A stretch of DNA of 19,477 bases from Alphaproteobacteria bacterium (GTDB lineage: Bacteria > Pseudomonadota > Alphaproteobacteria > Rickettsiales > UBA998). The DNA lies in assembly GCA_021730835.1 (NCBI GenBank), contig JAKFYP010000028.1, forward strand, positions 1-19,477, given 5' to 3'. Under the pieces are notes generated by a model. It had not been told where the DNA came from and searched no databases. It saw only the letters and a program-made list of their open reading frames with translations. Made by a program: the position numbers and the translations under genes. Below, one piece after another: positions 13,111 through 19,477 of this stretch; position 1 is the first letter of the stretch; each line of letters begins with the position of its first letter.

Positions 13111-15141
13111 CTACTCCACCTCCTTAAACTCAATGAGCATCTGCCCGGCCTGCACGCTGGCGGGCGGGGAAATATGCACCTTATGCACCACAGCGTCGAT
13201 CCCGGCGCGCATGACGTTTTCCATTTTCATCGCCTCAATGGTCAGCAGGTCTTGCCCGGCATGGACGGTATCGCCCTCTTTGACCATCAGCGAGGAAACC
13301 AGCCCGGCAATCGGCGCGGTAACGTTAAAGCGGGCATCTTCCTCTTGTTTGACCGGCATATAGCGCGCCAGCTCGGCCACGCGTGGCGAGCGGATAAAAA
13401 CCCGCACATCGGCCTCACCCCAACTCAGGCGGAAACCTTCGTTGAGATGGCGGATATAGACGCTGATCGGCTTGCCGTTCACCGTTCCCTGAAACAAAGC
13501 GCGCCCCATTTGCCAGCCGGTGCGCAACACAATCAGCCCATCGTCGAAAGTGATGTCGTAACCACCGTCACGCGGCAGGGCCATGATGGAATAATCACGC
13601 CCGTCAATACTGGCTACCCAGCGCTGATCGAGCACCCTGCCCCGCCCCGGTAATTGCTGCGTCGTTTGCGCGGCGCGCTCGTTGAGGCGTAAAAACACCG
13701 CGACGCCGACGCCGATAAAGACGCGGGTCGCTTCTTCGGTCAGCTTGCCGTGGGTGAAGCCTTCCGGGTATTCCTCGGCGATGAAGCCGGTGGATATATC
13801 GCCCGAGACAAACCGCGCATGCGACAACACCGAATGCAGGAACCCCATATTATGCGTAATGCCGTCAATGACATAGGCCGAGAGCGCCGATTTCATCTCC
13901 TCGATCGCCTCGCCCCGTGTCGGGGCATGGGTGCATAATTTGGCAACCATCGGGTCGTAGAACATACTGACCTCGCCGCCCTCATAGATACCCGAGTCAA
14001 TGAGCAATTTATCCGAGGCCTGCGGCTCCTCGTAGCGCGTAATGCGGCCCACCGAGGGTAAAAAGCCGCGCTTGGGGTCTTCGGCATAAATACGCGATTC
14101 AAACGCCCAGCCATTGAACTGCACGTCCTTTTGCTCAAAACCGAGCGGCTCCCCGGCTGCAATTCGGATCATCTGCTCGACCAGATCCAGCCCGGTCACC
14201 AGCTCGGTCACGCGATGCTCGACCTGAAGCCGGGTATTCATCTCAAGGAAATAGAAATTCGCCTTGTCATCGACGATAAATTCCACCGTTCCCGCCGAAT
14301 AATACCCGACCCTTTTGGCCAGTGCGATGGCCTGCCTGCCCATGCGGCTTCTCAGCGATTCATCAACGAACGTGCTGGGAGCTTCTTCAATCACCTTCTG
14401 GTGGCGGCGCTGAATCGAGCATTCCCGCTCGCCCAGATGCAGCACGTTGCCCTGCGTATCGGCCAGTATTTGAATCTCAATATGGCGCGGATTTTCAAAA
14501 TATTTCTCGATAAACACCCGTTTGTCGCCGAAACTCGACGCCGCCTCGCTGGAGGCCAGCCGCATGCCCTCGGCCAACTCTCCGTCATTGCGGGCCACGC
14601 GCATGCCCTTGCCGCCGCCTCCTGCCGCCGCTTTAATCATCACCGGATAGCCGATTTTCTGCGCCATTTTTTTGGCGTCGCGCTCGTTGTCAATCGCATC
14701 CAGCCCGCCCGGCACGACATTCACCCCGGCCTTGCGGGCGATTTTCTTGGATTCGATCTTATCGCCCATCAGCCGGATCGCTTCGGGCGGCGGGCCGATC
14801 AGCGTCACGCCCCGGCTGTGCAGCGTCGCGGCGAATTCCGCATTCTCGGAGAGAAACCCATAGCCCGGATGCACCGCCTGCGCGCCGCTCTGGTCAATCG
14901 CCCCGAAAATCGCCTCGACATTGAGGTAGCTCTGTGAGGACGGCGACGGGCCGATATAGATCGCCTCATCGGCCAGCTTGACGTGCAGCGCGTTGGTATC
15001 CGCCTCGGAATAAACCGCGACGGTACGGATGCCGAGCTTGCGGCAGGTATGGATAATCCGGCAGGCAATCTCCCCGCGATTGGCGATGAGAATCTTCTTA
15101 AATAAGCCTTTTTTGCCGTTTTTTCGTGTATTCGCGCTCAT
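13111..15141 (-). CDS. pccA: Acyl-CoA carboxylase biotin carboxylase/carrier subunit, probably propionyl-CoA carboxylase alpha
   Basis: A biotin-dependent carboxylase alpha chain of 676 residues from the ATG at 15141. It carboxylates its own biotin with bicarbonate and ATP and passes the CO2 to a beta subunit (not in the window). Order: biotin carboxylase (about 14-460; FKKILIANRGEIACRI, HPGYGFLSENAEFA, ATP-grasp AAAGGGGKGMRVA at 171-183, FLEMNTRLQVEH at 298-309), a middle BT-type region (about 490-595), and a C-terminal biotinyl domain (about 608-676) with EAMKMEN and biotin acceptor Lys639. LARYMPVK just before the biotinyl domain resembles PccA more than methylcrotonyl-CoA carboxylase. One oddity: VEHRVTE, where the family nearly always has VEHPVTE. 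An upstream ATG at 15198 is possible but adds non-homologous residues. Confidence 0.88.
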   Translation of the reverse strand: MSANTRKNGKKGLFKKILIANRGEIACRIIHTCRKLGIRTVAVYSEADTNALHVKLADEAIYIGPSPSSQSYLNVEAIFGAIDQSGAQAVHPGYGFLSENAEFAATLHSRGVTLIGPPPEAIRLMGDKIESKKIARKAGVNVVPGGLDAIDNERDAKKMAQKIGYPVMIKAAAGGGGKGMRVARNDGELAEGMRLASSEAASSFGDKRVFIEKYFENPRHIEIQILADTQGNVLHLGERECSIQRRHQKVIEEAPSTFVDESLRSRMGRQAIALAKRVGYYSAGTVEFIVDDKANFYFLEMNTRLQVEHRVTELVTGLDLVEQMIRIAAGEPLGFEQKDVQFNGWAFESRIYAEDPKRGFLPSVGRITRYEEPQASDKLLIDSGIYEGGEVSMFYDPMVAKLCTHAPTRGEAIEEMKSALSAYVIDGITHNMGFLHSVLSHARFVSGDISTGFIAEEYPEGFTHGKLTEEATRVFIGVGVAVFLRLNERAAQTTQQLPGRGRVLDQRWVASIDGRDYSIMALPRDGGYDITFDDGLIVLRTGWQMGRALFQGTVNGKPISVYIRHLNEGFRLSWGEADVRVFIRSPRVAELARYMPVKQEEDARFNVTAPIAGLVSSLMVKEGDTVHAGQDLLTIEAMKMENVMRAGIDAVVHKVHISPPASVQAGQMLIEFKEVE

Positions 15142-15258
15142 GATGCCCGGATCATTCGTGAAGCGCACAGGTCTATCACGCCTTGAACCGGGTGACAACT
15201 ACGGGGTGTCGGGTAAAAAATATGAGGGCATTAAGTGAATAATGATACAAAATCTATT

Positions 15259-15550
15259 CTGATTACCCACAATACTTCGCTCCCCCCTTGAAGCATCCGC
15301 TTGCGGGATGCTTCTTTATTGTTTTGCATAGCACCCCGCAGGCGGGTGCTATGCGGGGGGAGCAGACGAAGCAAGGCTGAAAGCCGTAGCTGAGTCGTGG
15401 GGGGATAATAAGTAAAGCTTCCCCCCACCGAATCGCCTTCGGATTTCATCCTCGGCTCTTCGACTCCCCCTCAAGGAGGGAGTGGTAACCCGCTGTTTTT
15501 ATTCGCAAAGCAACAAATAAGAGGCAAGCGGTGAATTGTGGGTAATCAGG
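15259..15550. mobile_element. Small inverted-repeat element with 9-bp flanking direct repeats
   Basis: CTGATTACCCACAAT (15259-15273) and its exact inverse ATTGTGGGTAATCAG (15535-15549) bound a 292-base segment. AAATCTATT occurs directly outside both ends (15250-15258 and 15551-15559). That looks like a non-autonomous element with a 9-base target duplication, the length made by IS1-family transposases. Most of the interior is MITE copy 3. An alternative is that GGTAATCAG at 15541 is the end of the IS1-like remnant to its right. Confidence 0.5.
15279..15482. repeat. Palindromic MITE-like element, copy 3 (intergenic)
   Basis: It opens with GCTCCCCCCTTGA and ends with TCAAGGAGGGAG, with the same two internal hairpins as copies 1 and 2 (one base differs in the first: CCGCTTGCGG for CCGCCTGCGG). 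It has the same AAGGCTGAAAGCCG arm as copy 1. It fills most of the 465-base gap between pccA and the insA remnant; the rest of that gap is the flanking inverted repeat and ~100 A/T-rich bases upstream of pccA. Confidence 0.85.
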
Positions 15551-15606
15551 AAATCTATTGTCCTGTGGTAGGGTTGATGCGGCTCAACTCATCCACGGAG
15601 GAAGTC

Positions 15607-15798
15607 ATGGATTGTCCAAAATGCGCATCGAAATCCAAGGTAAAATGCGGATTTGTGAAAGAGGCGCAGCGTTATAAGTGCAAGGATTGCGGCTGCCAAT
15701 ATACCCGTCAAACCCGCCGTGGCAGGCCGCTTGAGCAGAAACTGCTCGCCGTCGCGCTTTATGTGAATGGCCTCTCACTCAACACTATAGCTGATTGA
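15607..15798 (+). pseudogene. IS1-like InsA transposase remnant, truncated
   Basis: 63 residues survive. A zinc-ribbon MDCPKCASKSKVKCGF then YKCKDCGCQY (four Cys in two CxxC pairs) and RGRPLEQKLLAVALYVNGLS give the N-terminal part of an IS1-type InsA. It stops at LNTIAD with TGA, just where the helix-turn-helix recognition helix should follow, so it is probably inactive. GGAGG lies 5 bases before the ATG. A possible IS end, GGTAATCAGG, lies 66 bases upstream. No insB follows; the sequence passes into hairpins and the end of the ankyrin array. Confidence 0.7.
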
Positions 15799-15839
15799 GT
15801 TTGTGCTTACACACAAACTATGCGCCGCATAGGCGGCGC
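15799..15839. terminator. Paired hairpins downstream of the ankyrin array
   Basis: GTTTGTG/CACAAAC (15799-15805 with 15812-15818) and GCGCCGC/GCGGCGC with a 4-base loop (15822-15828 with 15833-15839) lie 80-120 bases past the last ankyrin stop, reading leftward. They could end that transcript, but no clean U tract follows the G/C stem. CGCCGC-ATAA-GCGGCG upstream of rpmI is similar, so this may be a dispersed repeat. The 122-base gap 15799-15920 shows nothing else. Confidence 0.35.
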
Positions 15840-15920
15840 GCCCGCAGTTGCGAGCGATTGCCGGTTTGATTGATGTGTAGTCACACGAGTAAATCGGCTA
15901 TACCATATATTCCAGCCACA

Positions 15921-16724
15921 TCACCTTTCTGCGGAATTGAGCGCCATTGGGTCAAACGCCTGAAGGCTGTACATTCTTTCCAAAAATGCATTCTGGTGAA
16001 ACATGCGGGCTTTCCACGCCGGCGGCAGGACTTCCATCACTTTGTTAAACAGCATGCGATCGGTGGGCTTACCGGATTCTAACAGCGGCTTGCCGATATG
16101 TTGCCAGAATTTTCCCAGAGCGCAGGCATACAGAACAAGGTCTGTCGAGTTTCCGTTCCCCTGAATGAGATCATTTTCTACCGGAATTCTTTTAATGGCC
16201 AGATTATTAAATCCAATTAAGAGGTTATTCGAGGCCATAAGTAATGTACCATTACTTGCTGCTTTCGGGCTTTCTTGATTGTTGTTTTTGATGTTTGAAT
16301 CTGCTCCATACATGAGAAGAAGACGGCAAACGCCCACAAGCTGACATTCATGGAGCGGTGTATCTCCCTGAGCATTCGAGGCATTGGGATTGGCGTCGTT
16401 TTTCAGTAGTAAATCGCATAACGGGGTTGCATGCTTTCTGGCAGCGATATGCAGCGCGGTGTCTTTGCTGTTATTCTGTGCATCGGAATTTGCACCGTGC
16501 CGGATCAGCAGGCGGCAAAAATTAATGTTTTCTGTTTCAGTCGCCTTGTGCAGCAGGGTGTTGCCTTCGTTGTCGGTAAGCGTCAGTAACCATGAGTGGT
16601 GGCCTATGCTGGCCTCCGCCTCTTTCAATTCATCTTTGGAGAGTGTTACACCAGTGCCCGCAAACTCACTCAAACGGTTTGCCAGTTCTTTATCCTCCGG
16701 ATCGGTAATATCGTCTATTCTCAT
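15921..16724 (-). CDS. Ankyrin-repeat array protein, last gene of the operon
   Basis: 267 residues without signal peptide or membrane segment. Charged N-cap MRIDDITDPEDKELANRL (1-18), then about three ankyrin repeats (51-147; DNEGNTLLHKATE, DTALHIAARKHATPLCDLLL, DTPLHECQLVGVCRLLLMYG). A spacer follows, then the shared C-terminal module (about 196-262; CALGKFWQHIGKPLLESG, AWKARMFHQ, AFDPMAL). The ATG at 16724 overlaps the stop of the upstream gene (ATGA), with GGGAGGG 5 bases before it, so translation is coupled. It is the 3'-most member, and its own tail ends SAER instead of the SGR or AAGG tails of the others. The shared module suggests a common partner or targeting function, but I do not recognise the family. 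Confidence 0.88.
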   Translation of the reverse strand: MRIDDITDPEDKELANRLSEFAGTGVTLSKDELKEAEASIGHHSWLLTLTDNEGNTLLHKATETENINFCRLLIRHGANSDAQNNSKDTALHIAARKHATPLCDLLLKNDANPNASNAQGDTPLHECQLVGVCRLLLMYGADSNIKNNNQESPKAASNGTLLMASNNLLIGFNNLAIKRIPVENDLIQGNGNSTDLVLYACALGKFWQHIGKPLLESGKPTDRMLFNKVMEVLPPAWKARMFHQNAFLERMYSLQAFDPMALNSAER

Positions 16725-17569
16725 CTCGCCCTCCCTGAATCCGGCGACAGCGGATCGAAGGTGGCGGCGCGGCGGGCGGCGACGCTGTATTGATGGCTGA
16801 ACTTCGCCTGCCAGTATGGCTCCAGCGTACTCATAATGTGGCTCAGGCGGTCAGCGCTTTGAGCGGTATTATCACTGAGCAGGGGCTTGACTATGCGGGA
16901 GACAAATAACCGGGTTCCCAGTGAACCGAGCACATTTTCGGTTAGCCTGCCACCCTTGAAACAGGCTTCTTCCGAAGGGCATTGCTGCCCGTCAAAGGCA
17001 TCCTTTACACCCGTTGTGACGGTATCAATGGCGTTGTTGAAGCTCTCTTTGTATGGGGGATGTTCAGTATTGAGGGGTCTTAGGTGCGGATCAGCGCCCG
17101 CTCGCAGCAACATTGCAGGTAAATCTCCGGGGTTTCTATTAGTGATAGCATCTTTAAAGGGGGTGTTCTCATCATCGTTTACCGTATTCACCCATGCCCC
17201 GGCCTTAATCAGTTCTTTGCACAATTCTATGTCGGCATCTCTGGCGAAAGCAGTGATAGTTGTGCCATGCGGAACGCCACGTTTCACAGCCGTATGCAGC
17301 GGCGTGTTGTCCTCATCATCCAGCGCGTTAATATGCGGATTCTTCGGCAGGAGTATGTGGCAGATACTGGCGCTTCCATTTCTCATTGCCACATGCAGCA
17401 GGGTCTCGCCCGTATCTGCATCCTGTAATTCCCGCCATTTCGGGAATTCAGCCAGTACCTGAGGAAATAAGGTATCCATATCGTACCTGGAATCCGGAAT
17501 GGTTGCGTACTCGAGCAACTTTCTGGCCTTATCGGCCATGTCGTCATCCGTGATCTGATCCTGTCTCAT
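16721..17569 (-). CDS. Ankyrin-repeat array protein
   Basis: 282 residues from the ATG at 17569. An in-frame ATG 32 codons upstream is ruled out because it lies inside the previous gene and the 17569 start gives the ATGA overlap and MRxxxITD opening of its paralogues. N-cap MRQDQITDDDMADKARKL, ankyrin repeats about 51-163 (TGETLLHVAMRNG, NTPLHTAVKRG, ADIELCKELIKAGAWVNTVN, LPAMLLRAGADPHLRP). The second and third repeats are separated by an extended GVPHGTTITAFARD loop. The C-terminal module spans about 210-276 and is the most diverged copy: the PLLxSG loop reads PLLSDNTAQS, and it ends in RRAATFDPLS. That end shares a 30-base identical tract with the gene at 19181. Confidence 0.88.
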   Translation of the reverse strand: MRQDQITDDDMADKARKLLEYATIPDSRYDMDTLFPQVLAEFPKWRELQDADTGETLLHVAMRNGSASICHILLPKNPHINALDDEDNTPLHTAVKRGVPHGTTITAFARDADIELCKELIKAGAWVNTVNDDENTPFKDAITNRNPGDLPAMLLRAGADPHLRPLNTEHPPYKESFNNAIDTVTTGVKDAFDGQQCPSEEACFKGGRLTENVLGSLGTRLFVSRIVKPLLSDNTAQSADRLSHIMSTLEPYWQAKFSHQYSVAARRAATFDPLSPDSGRAR

Positions 17570-18366
17570 TTTTCCCTCCCGGAAGTCAGTGCCATAGGAT
17601 CGAAGGCTTTTTGGGTCTGCTCGCGGGCAAAGACCGTGTAGAGATGGGTAAAACGAATCTGCCATTGGGAGGGGAAGGCATGGAAAACATCATCCAGCAA
17701 TTGCCGGTCTTCCGGATTTCCTGAATTAAGCAGAGGCCGGAACAGTTTCTCGTAAAATAAACCTGAGGCGCAGATATTTTGTGTCAGATCGGTGACTTTA
17801 TCCTTATTTAGCAATCGCTTTCTGGTGAGATATGACGGGTCTTTCAGTTGGTTGCTGATGATATTGTTTATATCTCTGATTGCGGTTTTTATTTCTATGT
17901 TAGTATAATGCCCTTGGGCAGGCAGTCTGCCCTCATGGTTTTGGATGTTCGGGTTCGCGCCGTGGCGCAGTAATAAGCCTACTGCGCCAGACTCGAATGC
18001 CATGTGGAGAAGGGTGTTGCCATCGTGATCCTGCGCGTTTATTTGCGTATCGGGGCGTATCAGTGCTTTCGCCGTAGAGACTTGCAAATGCCAGTACAGA
18101 GGCGTCGTTCCCTCGTTATCTCGGGCATTCACATCCGCGCCGCCTTTAAGCAATTCAGTGCATGCTGCATCATCGCCTTTTAGGGATGCCCAGTGCAGCA
18201 GAGTTTTTCCCTCGTCGTCAGTTACTTTTACAAGGAATCTATGTTGGCGGAGTAATTCCGGCAGGTTATGCAAGGGAGAATCTGTAGGGAGAGATGGCAA
18301 GTCCATGTGTTGAAAACATTTCTCCGCCAGTTTACGATCTTCTTCCGGCAACTCGCTGAGTTTCAT
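17566..18366 (-). CDS. Ankyrin-repeat array protein
   Basis: 266 residues. N-cap MKLSELPEEDRKLAEKCF (1-18), ankyrin repeats about 50-145 (GKTLLHWASLKGDDAACTEL, TTPLYWHLQ, NTLLHMAFESGAVGLLLRHG), a basic spacer (about 150-190), and the C-terminal module (about 194-262; ASGLFYEKLFRPLLNSG, PEDRQLLDDVF, KAFDPMALTSG). The second repeat is short (about 29 residues). The ATG at 18366 overlaps the upstream TGA by the ATGA arrangement. The terminal SGR codons TCC GGG AGG carry the GGGAGG ribosome binding site for the next gene. No export signal. Function unknown; ankyrin repeats imply protein binding. Confidence 0.88.
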   Translation of the reverse strand: MKLSELPEEDRKLAEKCFQHMDLPSLPTDSPLHNLPELLRQHRFLVKVTDDEGKTLLHWASLKGDDAACTELLKGGADVNARDNEGTTPLYWHLQVSTAKALIRPDTQINAQDHDGNTLLHMAFESGAVGLLLRHGANPNIQNHEGRLPAQGHYTNIEIKTAIRDINNIISNQLKDPSYLTRKRLLNKDKVTDLTQNICASGLFYEKLFRPLLNSGNPEDRQLLDDVFHAFPSQWQIRFTHLYTVFAREQTQKAFDPMALTSGREK

Positions 18367-19184
18367 ACGACACCTCCCGCCGCCAGTGAAAGCGGATCGA
18401 AGGTGGTGTTGCGCATGGCGCGCTCAAGCAGCATATTCTGATGCGTCATCCGGCCTTTCCATGCCAGCGGCAGGGCGTCGAGCGTTTCGGCCAGCAACGC
18501 CCGATCCTCCGGCCGGCCCGAGCGCAGCAACGGCCCGCTGATATATTGCCCGAACACGCCGGCCGTGCAGGCCCACAGAACATCTTCTGTGAGATTATTC
18601 TTTTGGTCAAAGAGGGTTTCTCTGTTGAGTTTGCAGTCTTGAAACTCGAGGGTTGCATTGTTTTTTGCCTGTAGAATAACAGTATTTATGCCGTTTTGAG
18701 TTAGCGCATTCCCAGCAAGATCATAAGGTGATGCCTGAGCATCGTTTCTGGCATGCGGATCGGCCCCTGCCATCATTAATAACCAGCGTGAGTCATGGCT
18801 TGTAGCATAGTGAAGCGGGGTGGAGCCGGTGTTATCCCGCGCCTGAGGAAATGCGCCTTGCTGAAGAAGCCTAAAGAGGACGGCAGGCGATTGGTTTCCG
18901 GCAGCGATATGCAGCGCTGTCTTGCCTTCGGCATTTGCTTTTTCAAGCGATGCTCTCTCTTGTAGAAGCATGGCGCATCCTGCCGAGCTGTGTTGACTGG
19001 CCGCTTTATGGAGCAATGTTTCACCCTGATCATCTTCGATGGTTGCAAGCCATTTGTTTTCCTGGATGATGTCCCTCCATTCACCAAGCTGCGGATTAAC
19101 AGCATAAGTGCTCTTGCTGAATTCGAGAAATATTTTTTTCGCCAACCTCTTATTGCTTTCATCGGGAATATCCTCCAGTTTCAT
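18363..19184 (-). CDS. Ankyrin-repeat array protein
   Basis: 273 residues. N-cap MKLEDIPDESNKRLAKKIFL (1-20), then about three to four ankyrin repeats (50-150; GETLLHKAASQHSSAGCAML, KTALHIAAGNQSPAVLFRLL, STPLHYATSHDSRWLLMMAG). The spacer 151-195 has no clear family. The C-terminal module is at about 199-266 (DVLWACTAGVFGQYISGPLL, PEDRALLAETL, AWKGRMTHQN, TFDPLSLAAGG). The ATG at 19184 overlaps the upstream stop (ATGA). The last codons AAGGV contain GGGAGG for the next start. Its 3' end shares a 36-base identical tract with the gene at 19181. The N-cap and module align end to end with the gene at 17566, so these are tandem duplicates. Confidence 0.9.
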   Translation of the reverse strand: MKLEDIPDESNKRLAKKIFLEFSKSTYAVNPQLGEWRDIIQENKWLATIEDDQGETLLHKAASQHSSAGCAMLLQERASLEKANAEGKTALHIAAGNQSPAVLFRLLQQGAFPQARDNTGSTPLHYATSHDSRWLLMMAGADPHARNDAQASPYDLAGNALTQNGINTVILQAKNNATLEFQDCKLNRETLFDQKNNLTEDVLWACTAGVFGQYISGPLLRSGRPEDRALLAETLDALPLAWKGRMTHQNMLLERAMRNTTFDPLSLAAGGVV

Positions 19185-19477
19185 CGCACACCTCCCGCCG
19201 CCAGTGAAAGCGGATCGAAGGTGGCGGCGCGGCGGGCGACCGGCGTGAACGGATGCGCGAATTGTGCCTGCCGGTATGGCTCCATCGCGTCAATGACATC
19301 CCGCAACAGGCGATGATCTTCCGTATTGCCTGATTTCAACAGCGGCTGGATGAAATATTGCGGGAATTTACCGAAAGCGCAGGCGGTAAGGACGAAAGGA
19401 TGCAATTTCCCGTCCTCAAAGCAATAGCTGCGATTCTTCGGATTTCCCGGATACAGATACTTTGTATTTTTGCACCT
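19181..19477 (-). CDS. Ankyrin-repeat array protein, C-terminal part (cut by window edge)
   Basis: The frame is open from the right edge to a TGA at 19181, giving 98 visible residues. An apparent TTG start at 19405 is internal, because the frame continues upstream without a stop (CKNTKYLYPGNPKNRSYC). The visible part holds the shared C-terminal module (FVLTACAFGKFPQYFIQPLL, SGNTEDHRLLRDVIDAM, RRAATFDPLSLAAGG). The ankyrin part would lie beyond the window. The 3' end overlaps the next start by ATGA and carries GGGAGG. Its module end is a mosaic: the RRAATFDPLS portion matches the gene at 16721, and the following DPLSLAAGGV portion matches the gene at 18363. Confidence 0.82.
   Translation of the reverse strand, partial: RCKNTKYLYPGNPKNRSYCFEDGKLHPFVLTACAFGKFPQYFIQPLLKSGNTEDHRLLRDVIDAMEPYRQAQFAHPFTPVARRAATFDPLSLAAGGVR

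Noticed and set aside
17570..17665. 32-residue N-terminal extension of the ankyrin gene at 16721
   Set aside because: It lies inside the upstream gene, and the ATG at 17569 gives the ATGA overlap and conserved N-cap seen in the paralogues.

Overview
The window looks like a chromosomal segment of an alphaproteobacterium. The evidence is the rpmI-rplT-pheS-pheT block, a long 7Fe FdxA-type ferredoxin, a PccA-type biotin enzyme, and the G+C-rich codon use of the housekeeping genes. I cannot name the lineage. Many ankyrin-repeat genes together with dense palindromic repeats, several of them read in frame inside essential genes, recall host-associated or predatory alphaproteobacteria, but that is inference.

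Layout. 1-346: one end of an IS3-family element (orfA on the minus strand, cut by the window edge). 363-1655 (-): pabB. 1704-1905: palindromic repeat copy 1. 1972-2715 (+): SDR oxidoreductase. 2936-4840 (+): uvrC, convergent with the translation block that occupies 4852-9572 on the minus strand (rpmI, rplT, pheS, pheT in transcription order). 9881-10810 (+): a secreted ankyrin protein with a promoter that implies a leaderless mRNA. 10800-12849 (-): fdxA, followed one base later by a large exported protein with a possible glycoside-hydrolase-like fold. 13111-15141 (-): pccA. 15250-15798: nested repeats and an IS1-like insA remnant. 15921-19477 (-): a tandem, translationally coupled array of at least five ankyrin-repeat paralogues running off the right edge.

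Two things stand out. First, the ankyrin array: each of the four complete genes has the same plan (short charged N-cap, 3-4 ankyrin repeats, and a shared ~70-residue C-terminal module ending in an FDP motif). Each gene starts inside the stop codon of the one before it (ATGA), and the 3' end of each upstream gene supplies the next gene's ribosome binding site. The 3' ends share identical DNA tracts, which points to recent duplication or gene conversion. This is the best candidate here for an undescribed system, perhaps a diversifying effector or interaction cassette.

Second, palindromic repeats have entered coding sequence without breaking the frame in pabB, uvrC, pheS and twice in pheT. One pheT insertion is a complete 207-bp element with 14-bp perfect terminal inverted repeats that adds exactly 69 codons. 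The pattern is like the Rickettsia palindromic elements, but the sequence family is different and G+C-rich. Related copies lie between genes at 1704-1905 and 15279-15482.

Functionally the core genes are ordinary: folate precursor synthesis, nucleotide excision repair, ribosome and Phe-tRNA supply, electron transfer, and probable propionyl-CoA carboxylation. Everything was read by eye. Domain calls rest on motif recognition and no database search was run.
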